Translations under genes and position numbers: made by a program
Part shown: one piece after another, positions 20,415 through 28,325 of the stretch
Position numbering within the stretch: the stretch's first letter is position 1
Layout of the letters: every line of letters starts with the position of its first letter
The notes under the pieces: generated by a model
The model's input: the letters and a program-made list of their open reading frames with translations, nothing else
Told to the model about the DNA's origin: nothing
The model's database searches: none
NCBI GenBank assembly: GCA_965220695.1
Contig: OZ244838.1
Span: forward strand, 2,604,001-2,668,000
DNA from: UBA9620 sp965220695
GTDB taxonomy: Bacteria > Acidobacteriota > Vicinamibacteria > Vicinamibacterales > UBA8438
Length of the DNA: 64,000 nt
Reading direction: 5' to 3'

Positions 20415-20524
20415 GCCTGGGCGTTGCCCGTCCGCTCGATCAGAGCCCGAACGATTGCGTGAGACCACCCCGCACCCGCAAGGTTGGGCCAAGTCGGGCT
20501 CACTCGGCTTCAGCCGGCGGCGCG

Positions 20525-21271
20525 TCACAAGAGCGCCCTCAGCACGCGCAGGCCGCGCGCCAGCGTGCGGGTGTCGGTGACCCCGAGCGCGTCCACACAG
20601 CGGCGCCGCTGTGCGGGTTCGGCGAAACGGGACAGCCCGGCGTCGAGTTCTTGCGCAACCACGGCGCCATAGGCTGATTCGGCGGCCGCCATCGCCATGG
20701 GCCAGGACGCCGGCGGCCAGCGTGCGGCCATGAAGGCGAGATCAACGAGATCGCGGGCGTGGGTCGAGCCGTCCCGGCCCCGATCGGCATGGGCGAGCAG
20801 TTTTTCGGCTATGCACGAGGTGCGATCCAGCACTTCGACGGGAAACAGGCCGCTGGCCGTGCCCGACAGCGCCAGACGAGCTTCAAAGATGATCTCGAAT
20901 TTGACCGGCTGTTCGTCGACACGCAGGAACGTTCGAATGCCGTACATGTCCGTGCGCACATCTCGGATCAGTTCGTAGTCCCCTGCGAGGATCTCACCGA
21001 GCGAGCGTGCGGTGACCGCGGTCCGCAGCATTCGGTACCCGGCACGGTCCGAGCAGAGGAAGTCGATGTCGACCGATTCGCGAAACTCGTCGAGCTCCAT
21101 CACGATGCGGGTGCCGCCGCCGAAGTAGCACCTGGCGGACGCGAGCAGCTCACGGTTGAGCGATGCCAGCACGCGTCCGACGAGGCGATGCCATGGTCGG
21201 CGGAATGTGGCTCCCCTGGAAGCGCCGGGCGTGTGCCCGGCCGGCCCCGATGGGCGACCGGAGTCAGGCAT
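20525..21271 (-). CDS. AbiEii/AbiGii-like nucleotidyltransferase (probable toxin)
   Basis: 248 residues with a nucleotidyltransferase core: FGGGTRIVMELDEF (51-63) then SVDIDFL with Asp68 and Asp70, the G-G/S...DxD signature of DNA polymerase-beta-like enzymes, and KFEIIFEARLAL with a later RDLVDLAFMAARWP helix typical of AbiEii-type proteins. Such enzymes act as toxins in type IV systems by adding nucleotides to tRNA or other targets. Overlaps the upstream small gene by 8 bases. Its last ~165 bases are duplicated at 17098-17266. Confidence 0.8.
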   Translation of the reverse strand: MPDSGRPSGPAGHTPGASRGATFRRPWHRLVGRVLASLNRELLASARCYFGGGTRIVMELDEFRESVDIDFLCSDRAGYRMLRTAVTARSLGEILAGDYELIRDVRTDMYGIRTFLRVDEQPVKFEIIFEARLALSGTASGLFPVEVLDRTSCIAEKLLAHADRGRDGSTHARDLVDLAFMAARWPPASWPMAMAAAESAYGAVVAQELDAGLSRFAEPAQRRRCVDALGVTDTRTLARGLRVLRALL

Positions 21272-21641
21272 TGATCACGCCTCCGCCGAATTCCTGCGCG
21301 AGTCGATCGATGAGCGCGCGTTCGTGTTGGGGGGTTCTGCCGAGATCGACGAAGCGCCAGTTACGCTCGTAGAGCGCGAAGGCGTCCTGACGCGTGATGT
21401 ACGGCCCACGGCGGTTCCAGCACAGCAGCTCGAGACCGGGATAGTCGCCGACCCGGAGCAGCTCCTGCCCCAGGAACGCGTGCAGCCGGTCGACGAAGTG
21501 GGGCTCGCGCATGCCCGCCTTGAGGCGTGCGCAGAGCTCCGCGGGAAGCTTGACCTGATACAGATTCCAGCCTTCGGCGCGATCGCGTTGCCGCTGCCGC
21601 TGTTTCGCGGCACGAAGCTGTTCCGTCCGCCTGATGTCCAC
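21264..21641 (-). CDS. Small basic/helical partner of the AbiEii-like protein (possible antitoxin)
   Basis: 125 residues, first gene of a two-gene operon with the nucleotidyltransferase (8-base overlap). The N-terminus is highly basic (RRTEQLRAAKQRQRQRDRAE). The rest has VKLPAELCARLKAGMREPHF and FALYERNWRFVDLGRTPQHE and ends LAQEFGGGVINA. It does not look like the known AbiEi winged-helix antitoxin, so this may be a distinct antitoxin type. The antitoxin role is inferred from position only. Confidence 0.6.
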   Translation of the reverse strand: MDIRRTEQLRAAKQRQRQRDRAEGWNLYQVKLPAELCARLKAGMREPHFVDRLHAFLGQELLRVGDYPGLELLCWNRRGPYITRQDAFALYERNWRFVDLGRTPQHERALIDRLAQEFGGGVINA

Positions 21642-21774
21642 AATTCACCCTCGGCAGTGTCGATGTCATGTCATCATAGCACCGCTGGTCACCGGGATGG
21701 ACGTGGACGTGGTCACCCGCTCACAGCGTGGCGCGTCCTGTTCGGCGAGCAGAATCGCCACCCGCCGCCACCGG

Positions 21775-22353
21775 TCAGCGCTCCGGTGCGGGCGTCCACT
21801 CGCGCGCCAGTCCCTGCGCCTCGCCAACCTGCTCGGCGGTCATCTCCGACGCGAGCTCGTCGCGCTGGCGGGCATAGAGTTCGCGGGTGAAATCGCTGTC
21901 CGCGCCGGTCCGGGCCAACTCGAGCCACATGTAGGCGCGCACCGGGTCCCGCTCGACCCCCGCGCCATAGGCATACATGTAGCCGAGACCGCCTTGGCCG
22001 GGTGCGTAGCCCTGTTCGGCCGCCGCCCGATACCAGCGCGCCGCCTCGGCGTCGTCTCCGAGCACGCCGCGGCTTCTGAAATAGAGCAGGCCCAGGTTGT
22101 ATTGCGCCGGCGCGTGGCCCTGCTCGGCGGCGAGCCGGGTCCAGCGCACCGCCTCCGCGTCGTCCTGCGGCGCGCCGCGGCCGGCGTAGTAGCGGCTGCC
22201 GAGCTCGGTCTGCGCCTGCGGGTCCCCGCGGTCGGCCCGTTCCTGCAACCCGCGCGGCACCTGCTCCGCCCCGGGCGACACCGCCAGCACCACGACCAGC
22301 AGCGCCGCCATGAGTCCCGGCAAAGATCCCGTACGCGCACGGCCGGTGGTCAT
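21775..22353 (-). CDS. Secreted SEL1-repeat protein
   Basis: 192 residues starting MTTGRARTGSLPGLMAALLV with a hydrophobic signal segment, then about four SEL1/TPR-like helical repeats (QTELGSRYYAGRGAPQDDAE, AQYNLGLLYFRSRGV, GQGGLGYMYAYGAGVERDPV) and a short tail (YARQRDELASEMTAEQVGEA). Such proteins act as scaffolds; the partner is unknown. Parts of it recur at 4297-4545 and near 17260-17300, adjoining the DUF222 leaders. Start chosen at the methionine just before the signal segment. Confidence 0.8.
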   Translation of the reverse strand: MTTGRARTGSLPGLMAALLVVVLAVSPGAEQVPRGLQERADRGDPQAQTELGSRYYAGRGAPQDDAEAVRWTRLAAEQGHAPAQYNLGLLYFRSRGVLGDDAEAARWYRAAAEQGYAPGQGGLGYMYAYGAGVERDPVRAYMWLELARTGADSDFTRELYARQRDELASEMTAEQVGEAQGLAREWTPAPER

Positions 22354-22606
22354 GTGGTCGCCCTGTCTCGAACCGCCGGGGAAGACGGTGCGCCTGACCG
22401 ACATACTACCGCCCGTGCCGCAGGCGGGCAACGCTGCGGCGGGCGGGCGCTCGGCCACCGGAGATCAGCGGCGTGTCCGGAAGGCGGATCTCCGGGGTCA
22501 TGAAACGCCGGCAACCGAACACGCTCACCGCGGCCTGCGCGCCCATTGACCTCCGCCCACCTCTGCATTACTCTTTTCGTTGTTTTCAACTATCGTAAGG
22601 AACAGA

Positions 22607-22864
22607 ATGGAGACTGGGAAAATCACCAGCAAGGGTCAAGTTACGATTCCGAAGAAGGTCCGGATGAAAATGGCGGTCGCTGCCGGCGACCGGTTGGCCT
22701 TCGAATTCGACGACGAGGGCGGGTTGCGCGTCGTTCCCCTGCGACACCCCGCGAAACCTCTGCGGGGATTCCTTGCGGAATACGCCACCGGCCGGAAGGC
22801 GGGCGACGAACGGATCCGCGCAGCGCTCCGCCGGCGCGCAGCACGCAAGCACGGGCGGCAATGA
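22607..22864 (+). CDS. AbrB/MazE-type antitoxin
   Basis: 85 residues with a swapped-hairpin SpoVT/AbrB fold: METGKITSKGQVTIPKKVRM and AAGDRLAFEFDDEGGLRVVP, followed by a toxin-binding tail (GFLAEYATGRKAGDERIRAA). Shine-Dalgarno AAGGA. Its stop overlaps the ATG of a PIN toxin gene (ATGA). That toxin is split by a repeat, so the antitoxin probably has no working partner now. Confidence 0.9.
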   Translation: METGKITSKGQVTIPKKVRMKMAVAAGDRLAFEFDDEGGLRVVPLRHPAKPLRGFLAEYATGRKAGDERIRAALRRRAARKHGRQ

Positions 22865-23420
22865 TCGCGTTCGACACCAACGTCCTGCTGCGACTGCTGC
22901 TGAATGACGATTCAGATCAGGCCAAGCGGGCCTAGCAGCCCGTGGTGAAAGCCCCACTGCATTCGATCCCCGCTGCATCCCGCTGCGCGTCGTTGTTCAT
23001 CGGTCAAATACTGCCGGTATTCTCCCTCTTCTCGCCTTGCTCAGCGGGCGCATCGCCGATCTCGGTGCAACGCGGGGTTTCACCACGGGCTGCCAGGACC
23101 TCATTGACCACGCCGTCTCCGCGTCCGACAGAGTCCTGCTGCCGGATATCGTTCTCTGCGAGTTGGAGTGGGTGCTGGAATCGGTCTACCAGTTTCCCAG
23201 AGCAGGAATCGCCCGGACGTTGCGGCGCCTGCTGGACGCGCAAGAATTCGCGTTCATGAACCGCGCCGCAGTCAGGCAGGCCCTCGACAGTTACACCCGC
23301 GGCCAAGCCGACTTTTCGGACTACCTCATCGGTGAATCCGCTACGCTTGCGGGCGCCACGACAACGTACACGTTCGATCGAGTCCTGAGTCGGAGCACCG
23401 GGTTCAGCCGGCCTCGCTGA
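22861..23420 (+). pseudogene. VapC-like PIN toxin split by repeat copy I
   Basis: The 5' part reads MIAFDTNVLLRLLLNDDSDQ and AKRA, then a TAG that is the repeat's first triplet. After 161 inserted bases it resumes exactly in frame: QDLIDHAVSASDRVLLPDIV, LCELEWVLESVYQFPRAGIA, QADFSDYLIGESATLAGA and TTTYTFDRVLS. Removing the repeat restores a PIN protein of about 130 residues with the expected acidic residues (D, E, D, D). A clear, recent insertional knock-out, coupled to the AbrB antitoxin. Confidence 0.9.
22933..23093 (-). repeat. Dispersed TIR repeat, copy I (inserted in the PIN gene)
   Basis: Beta end left, alpha end right. 161 bases lie between the GCC codon at 22930-22932 and the CAG codon at 23094-23096 of the PIN gene. 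The core reads GGTCAAATACTGCCGGTATT. It is the best boundary evidence in the window because the interrupted frame is known. Left flank TAG, right flank CAG. Confidence 0.9.
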
Positions 23421-23423
23421 CAA

Positions 23424-23510
23424 GGCGGTCAGCTGGAGGCCGCGGCCCGGCTGATCGAGCCAATGCTTGACGAAGTCGTGTTTGCGGGCGGATGCGTACG
23501 CGGACTGTTG
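23424..23510 (+). pseudogene. Possible nucleotidyltransferase gene relic
   Basis: Reads QLEAARLI-type sequence then EPMLDEVVFAGGCVRGLLSS, which resembles the start of certain AbiEii-like nucleotidyltransferases (helix followed by a GG-x-LL turn). Only about 30 codons; no DxD. Low confidence. Confidence 0.3.
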
Positions 23511-23580
23511 TCGTCGTGGCTGCCGCCCCAAACTGACGTAAGCTGTCGAGAGCGTCCAGACGAGAGGGGTGCGGTTGATC

Positions 23581-24711
23581 ATGCGATTGAACTCGACGGT
23601 GCGTTCCCTGCGCGCGGGCCGCGCGGTGCGCCCAAGCCGCGTGGTGCTGGCGGTGGCGGCGGTGCTGGCGGCCGGTCTGTGCGCGCCGGCCACGGTCCCG
23701 GCGCAAACGGTCCCGCACTACGAGGTGGACCCGTTGTGGCCCGCGCTGCCGCTGGGCGACCGCTGGCTCACCGGCGGTCTCGGGGGCATGTGCATCGACG
23801 GCCGCGATCACGTATTCATCCTGAATCGACAGAACGTGGTCGCCGACGACCTGGACGGCGCCCGGCCGGCCCCGCCGGTCATCGAACTCGACCCGGACGG
23901 CCGCGTGGTCCGGGCCTGGGGCGATCCGGAGCTGCTGGGAGACCGCCTGCACGATTGCCACGTCGACGAGGATCTGCACGTGTGGATCGTCGCGGCGGGA
24001 ACCGGCTACATCCAGAAATACTCGAACGACGGCAGCGAGCTGCTGCTGCAGGTCGGTGAATCCGGCGTGTTCGATTCGTCCGACGGCACACGCACCGGCC
24101 GGCCCCTGAACTCGGACCGGGCGCGGTTCTTTCTGCCCGCCAGCGTCGACGTCGACCCGCGGTCGGGCGAGATCTACGTGGCCGACGGCGAGACCGCCAG
24201 GGGCAACCAGCGCATCGCGGTGCTGGACCGCGACGGGCGGTTTCTGCGCCAATGGGCGCTGCACCGGACCGACGCCGAGCGCGGCCTCACACCACTGCCC
24301 CACTGTGTGCGGCTGTCCCACGACGGCCTGGTCTATGTCTGCGACCGTCAGGCCGACCGCATCCAGGTGTTCGACCGGATGGGCGCCTTCATCCGCAACA
24401 TCGACGTGCCGTTCGAGCCGCTGACGCCGCCCGACGGGCGCCCCAGCGGCACCCGGGGCACCGCCGTGGTCCTGGCCTTCTCGCCCGACCCCGAACAGCG
24501 GCTGATGTTCGTGGTGAACCAGAACAGCGTGATGGTCCACGTGCTGGACCGGCAGACCGGGCGGGTGCTGTCGAGCTTCGGGGGCGGCCCGGGACGGTAT
24601 CGCGGTCAGTTCACTTTGCCCCACGGCATCGGCGTCGATTCGGCGGGCAACGTCTACGTGGCCGAGCAGGAAGGCCGCCGCATTCAGAAGTTCAGGCTCG
24701 TCGCCCGCTAG
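23581..24711 (+). CDS. Secreted NHL/six-bladed beta-propeller protein
   Basis: About 376 residues. A Sec signal (VVLAVAAVLAAGLCAPATVP, cleaved near AQT) is followed by repeated propeller blades: GGMCIDGRDHVFILNRQNVV, DCHVDEDLHVWIVAAGTGYI, FFLPASVDVDPRSGEIYVAD, CVRLSHDGLVYVCDRQADRI and LPHGIGVDSAGNVYVAEQEG. The NHL-type motif GxxVDxxGNVYVA repeats. Probably periplasmic, ligand unknown. A GTG 12 bases earlier (23569) is an alternative start; the ATG at 23581 was preferred. Confidence 0.85.
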   Translation: MRLNSTVRSLRAGRAVRPSRVVLAVAAVLAAGLCAPATVPAQTVPHYEVDPLWPALPLGDRWLTGGLGGMCIDGRDHVFILNRQNVVADDLDGARPAPPVIELDPDGRVVRAWGDPELLGDRLHDCHVDEDLHVWIVAAGTGYIQKYSNDGSELLLQVGESGVFDSSDGTRTGRPLNSDRARFFLPASVDVDPRSGEIYVADGETARGNQRIAVLDRDGRFLRQWALHRTDAERGLTPLPHCVRLSHDGLVYVCDRQADRIQVFDRMGAFIRNIDVPFEPLTPPDGRPSGTRGTAVVLAFSPDPEQRLMFVVNQNSVMVHVLDRQTGRVLSSFGGGPGRYRGQFTLPHGIGVDSAGNVYVAEQEGRRIQKFRLVAR

Positions 24712-24861
24712 ACGAATCGCAGGGCCGACCCGACAGCGGGCCGGAACAATGAAATAATTCACTCGACCACGCGGTCACACCGGCGGCGGGGCGGTCGCGG
24801 CTCGCAGCACCGCTGTGGGTCAGGCATACGGCGCGGCGGTGCAGGCAGGGGATGCTGGAGG

Positions 24862-25659
24862 ATGAACGTGATGTGTGCGAGACGTGGCAGACGTGCGGCG
24901 CTGGCCGGCGTGCTGGCGCTGGCCAGCGGGCTGGCGGGATGCGGCGAACGGCAGAATCCGTTCGCACCGGTCGGCAACGTGTTCTTTACCTTCACGGACC
25001 TGCGCGGCGGAACCGGCCCCCTGTCGGCGGTCGGGGACGTGCTCACCATCAACTACGTGGGGTGGCTGCACGACTCGGGTGAGACCGACAACAAGGGCCA
25101 GCAGATCGGCGCCGCGAACGACCAGACGTTCGTCCTGGGCGCGGGTCAGGTGATTGCCGGGTTCGATCAGGGACTGGTCGGAATGGGCGTGGGCGGGTTG
25201 CGTCGGCTGAACATCCCGCCCCATCTGGCGTTCGGTTCGAGCGGCTCGGACAACGTGCCGCCGGATACACCGCTCGTCTACGACGTCGAACTCACCGGCC
25301 TGCGGGCATTGACCACCGACAGCGCGCCGTTCCAGATCATCGATCTCAAGGTCGGCACCGGCCCGGAGGCCGTCAATGGCGACACCCTGACCGTCCAATA
25401 CGCCGGCTGGCTCTACGATGAAGACCAGGTCGACCACAAGGGGCTGCGATTCGAAGTGGGCCCCGCCAACGGCTTCACCTTCGTGCTCGGCACCGGCCAG
25501 GTCATCCCCGGCTGGGACCAGGGATTGGTCGGGATGCGCATGGACGGAGAACGGCGTCTCATCATCCCCCCCGAGCTGGCCTACGGCTCGGCGAGGCGGG
25601 AGCTGATTCCACCGAATGCGACCCTCGTCTTCGACATCCAGCTCGTGACCCTGGAGTGA
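24862..25659 (+). CDS. Two-domain FKBP-type peptidyl-prolyl isomerase lipoprotein
   Basis: 265 residues. A lipoprotein signal (LAGVLALASGLAGC, lipobox Cys27) is followed by two FKBP domains, about 40-150 and 160-265. Domain 1 has INYVGWLHDSGETDN, FVLGAGQVIAGFDQGLVGMG and NIPPHLAFGSSGSDNVPPDT; domain 2 has VQYAGWLYDEDQVDH, FVLGTGQVIPGWDQGLVGMR and IIPPELAYGSARRELIPPNA. Both keep the core active-site residues. It would catalyse proline isomerisation during folding of exported proteins. A terminator follows. Confidence 0.92.
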   Translation: MNVMCARRGRRAALAGVLALASGLAGCGERQNPFAPVGNVFFTFTDLRGGTGPLSAVGDVLTINYVGWLHDSGETDNKGQQIGAANDQTFVLGAGQVIAGFDQGLVGMGVGGLRRLNIPPHLAFGSSGSDNVPPDTPLVYDVELTGLRALTTDSAPFQIIDLKVGTGPEAVNGDTLTVQYAGWLYDEDQVDHKGLRFEVGPANGFTFVLGTGQVIPGWDQGLVGMRMDGERRLIIPPELAYGSARRELIPPNATLVFDIQLVTLE

Positions 25660-25665
25660 ATCGAC

Positions 25666-25699
25666 GGACCGCCGCCCTGTCCGGGCCGGGCGGTCCTTT
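25666..25699 (+). terminator. Intrinsic terminator after the FKBP gene
   Basis: GGACCGCC and GGCGGTCC arms with an inner GCCC/GGGC stem, followed by a short TTT. Seven bases after the FKBP stop. Confidence 0.6.
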
Positions 25700-25759
25700 G
25701 GCAGCGGTTGGCGGGCTTGCGGCAGTCGACCTGCCGGTGGTACGTTTGCGAACCTGATC

Positions 25760-26557
25760 ATGAGCGTCTCTCGGGCTGCATCCAGCGGCCTCACAATCTT
25801 CTTCCCCGCCTACAACGACGCCGGCACGATTCCCAGCATGGTGATCAGCGCGGTGACGACCGCGCGCGAACTGACCGACGACTTCGAGGTCGTGGTCGTC
25901 AACGACGGCAGCCAGGACGCCACCGCCGCCGTGCTCGACGAGCTGTCACGGATGTGTCCTGCGCTCAGGGTGGTCACGCATCCGCACAATCGCGGATACG
26001 GCGCGGCCTTGCGCACCGGCTTCGCCTCGGCGACGAAAGACTTCGTCTTCTACACGGACGGCGACGCCCAGTACGACCCGCGTGAGCTCGCCGACCTGTG
26101 GGCCCGCATGACCCCGGACGTCGACCTGGTCAACGGCTACAAGATCAGCCGCTCCGACCCGCTGCACCGCATCATCATCGGCCGGCTCTACCACCACGCG
26201 GTCAAGCTGCTTTTCGGACTGCGCATTCGCGACGTCGACTGCGACTTCCGGCTGATACGCCGCGCCTTCCTGCAGCGGTTGCACCTGGAGAAGGACAGCG
26301 GCGTCATCTGTCTCGAGCTGATGAAGAAGGCGCAGGACGCCGGCGGCCGCATCGTCGAAACGCCGGTGCACCACTATCACCGGGTCTGCGGACAGTCGCA
26401 GTTCTTCAACCTGCCGCGCGTGGCGCGCACGCTCGTCGACATCCTGAAACTGTGGAAGGTGCTTGTCTGGCGCAGGTCGCCGACCCCCGCGGCCCGATCC
26501 GAGACGCCGCCGGACGTGCGGCCGCTCCCGGTCACAAAACGCCTGGACGACCGGTAG
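25760..26557 (+). CDS. Family 2 glycosyltransferase (dolichol-phosphate-mannose synthase-like)
   Basis: 265 residues of GT-A fold: SGLTIFFPAYNDAGTIPSMV at the start, VVVVNDGSQDATAAVLDEL (nucleotide binding), HNRGYGAALRTGF, and FYTDGDAQYDPREL carrying the metal-binding DxD-like motif. A later DCDFRLIRRAFLQRLHLEK resembles DPMS/GtrB enzymes. It likely transfers a sugar from a nucleotide donor to a polyprenyl lipid or a surface glycan; no transmembrane tail is present. Ends against a degraded repeat end. Confidence 0.88.
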   Translation: MSVSRAASSGLTIFFPAYNDAGTIPSMVISAVTTARELTDDFEVVVVNDGSQDATAAVLDELSRMCPALRVVTHPHNRGYGAALRTGFASATKDFVFYTDGDAQYDPRELADLWARMTPDVDLVNGYKISRSDPLHRIIIGRLYHHAVKLLFGLRIRDVDCDFRLIRRAFLQRLHLEKDSGVICLELMKKAQDAGGRIVETPVHHYHRVCGQSQFFNLPRVARTLVDILKLWKVLVWRRSPTPAARSETPPDVRPLPVTKRLDDR

Positions 26558-26591
26558 CCGTCCGTGGCACACGTCCCGCGTTGCGCCGAGG
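26556..26591 (+). repeat. Dispersed repeat, degraded alpha end (M)
   Basis: TAGCCGTCCGTGGCACACGT then CCCGCGTTGCGCCGAG, a decayed alpha end. The TAG is the stop codon of the glycosyltransferase gene (26555-26557 region), and the phosphopantetheinyl transferase begins at its inner edge. Confidence 0.45.
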
Positions 26592-27344
26592 ATGCCGGAA
26601 TCCGACGAGATGCGAGTGATGATGCTGCCCGACCGTCAGGCGCATCTGTGGTGGACCCGCCCTGACCGGTTCGACGACCCGGACGGACTGCGCCGCGGCC
26701 TGCTGACCGACGACGAGCGCCGGAAGATCGACCGCTTCCGGTTCGCCCGCGACCGGCGCCTCTGCCTCGTCAGCCGGGTACTCGTCCGCACGACGCTGTC
26801 ACGCTATGCGGCGGTTCCGCCGGACGCCTGGCGATTCCGGTGCAACGACTACGGACGACCGGAGATCGACGCCCCCGCCTCCCCGCTGCGGTTCAATCTC
26901 TCGCACACGCGCGGCATGGTCGCCTGCCTGGTCAGTCGCGACCGCGAGGTCGGCGTCGACGTCGAGTCCTGCTCGCGCACGGGCGCCTGGCTGGCCCTCG
27001 CGAATCGCTATTTCGCGCCGCGGGAGGCTGAGGCGCTCCGTGCGGTCGCGCCGGTGGACCAGCCGCGGCGGTTCCTGGAATACTGGACCCTCAAGGAGTC
27101 GTACATAAAGGCGCGCGGCCTCGGTCTGGCGATCCGGCTGGCCGACTTTTCGTTCGACCTGCCGCCGGCGACGCCGGACGATGTACGCATCCGGATCGCC
27201 AGCGCCCTCCGCGACAGCCCGGCGCGCTGGCAGTTCGGCCTGCATGCGCCGGGCGGACGGCACCTGGCGGCGACCGCCGTGGAACGCGACGCCGGCGGCG
27301 CACCGATCCAGGTCGTCCCATACGAGGCGGACAACCTCTGGTGA
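26592..27344 (+). CDS. 4'-phosphopantetheinyl transferase (Sfp type)
   Basis: About 250 residues. Transfers the phosphopantetheine arm of CoA onto a serine of carrier proteins for fatty acid, polyketide or peptide synthesis. Family motifs: RFNLSHTRGM (about 100-109), GVDVES (121-126, magnesium-binding acidic residues) and WTLKESYIKARGLGL (165-179). Start set at ATG 26592; ATG 26610 or 26619 is possible, since 26592 lies at the edge of a repeat remnant. It converges on a PptH-like phosphoesterase gene that could undo its reaction. Confidence 0.9.
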   Translation: MPESDEMRVMMLPDRQAHLWWTRPDRFDDPDGLRRGLLTDDERRKIDRFRFARDRRLCLVSRVLVRTTLSRYAAVPPDAWRFRCNDYGRPEIDAPASPLRFNLSHTRGMVACLVSRDREVGVDVESCSRTGAWLALANRYFAPREAEALRAVAPVDQPRRFLEYWTLKESYIKARGLGLAIRLADFSFDLPPATPDDVRIRIASALRDSPARWQFGLHAPGGRHLAATAVERDAGGAPIQVVPYEADNLW

Positions 27345-27388
27345 TCCGCCGCCGGCGGTCCGGGACCGGCGCCGCGCGCGGGGCGGTC

Positions 27389-28231
27389 TCAGCGATGGAA
27401 CACCGGGCCGTGCGTCTGGTGCGACGCCGGCGGCCCCGGCAGGATCTCCCGCAGATAGCCGTCGATTCCGCGGTCGCGGCGCCAGTGTTTCGGATAGCCC
27501 AGCGAGACCTCTTCGAAACGCACCCCGTCGATCCAGTCTGTGGTTCGGACGTGGAGGTGTCCGGTCACGACGACCTGCGCCCCGAAGCGCGTGTGCCACT
27601 GCTCGGTGCGCCGCGTGCCGCACCAGATCGAGAAGCGGGGAATGCGTGGCACGCGCACGAGTTCTCGTCTCAACGGAAAGTGGTTCACCAGAATCAGCGG
27701 ATGGCGCGCCGCCGCCAGCCGGCGTTCGGTCTGCTCCACTCGCGCGTGGCACCATGCCGTCCGCGTCGCATAGGGATCCGGCGCCAGGTACCGCTCGTCG
27801 GCGCTGCGCACCCCCTCCGCTCCGGCCCAGGCGACTGCATCGCGTTCGTCGATGGTGTCCGGGCGGAAGCTGTAGTCATACAGCACGAACAGCGGCGCGA
27901 TCAGGCGCCGGGGCTCGCGCGGCCAGAGGGTGTAGGGATCTTCGGGAGTGAGGACCCCGAATCGCCGGCACACCTCCACTGCCGCCTCGTACCTGGCGAC
28001 ACCCCGCACCGCGTCGTCCCGGCGACTCCAGAGCTCGTGGTTGCCCGGCGTCCAGAACACTCTCGCGAAGCGCTCGACGGCGGCGCCCAGACCCAGTTCG
28101 AGGTGGCGCTCGGTCTCGCCGACGTCACCGGCGAGAATCAGCCAGTCGTCGGGCCGCGCGCGCCATGCCTCGAGCGCCTCGCGGTTGACCCGGTAGCCGA
28201 GGTGCAAGTCGCTGAGCGCGTAGAGTTTCAC
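27389..28231 (-). CDS. Metallophosphoesterase, PptH-like
   Basis: 280 residues of calcineurin-like fold. Metal ligands: YALSDLHLG (Asp8, His10), LAGDVGET (Asp36), TPGNHELW (Asn64, His65), LVNHFPL and VVTGHLHVRTT. Segments such as LYDYSFRPDTIDE, FSIWCGTRRTEQWHTRF and VRFEEVSLGYPKHWRR strongly recall mycobacterial Rv2795c (PptH), a phosphopantetheinyl hydrolase encoded beside the transferase PptT. Here the transferase is again adjacent (convergent, 44 bases apart). The PptH assignment rests on recalled similarity plus neighbourhood. Confidence 0.85.
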   Translation of the reverse strand: MKLYALSDLHLGYRVNREALEAWRARPDDWLILAGDVGETERHLELGLGAAVERFARVFWTPGNHELWSRRDDAVRGVARYEAAVEVCRRFGVLTPEDPYTLWPREPRRLIAPLFVLYDYSFRPDTIDERDAVAWAGAEGVRSADERYLAPDPYATRTAWCHARVEQTERRLAAARHPLILVNHFPLRRELVRVPRIPRFSIWCGTRRTEQWHTRFGAQVVVTGHLHVRTTDWIDGVRFEEVSLGYPKHWRRDRGIDGYLREILPGPPASHQTHGPVFHR

Positions 28232-28325
28232 GGCCTGCTAGCGTACTTGTTTTCGTCGCCGCATCGGGAACCTCGAACACATCGGGGCACTCGCCGTAGT
28301 ATCGTCAGGACGAAACAGCAGCGCC

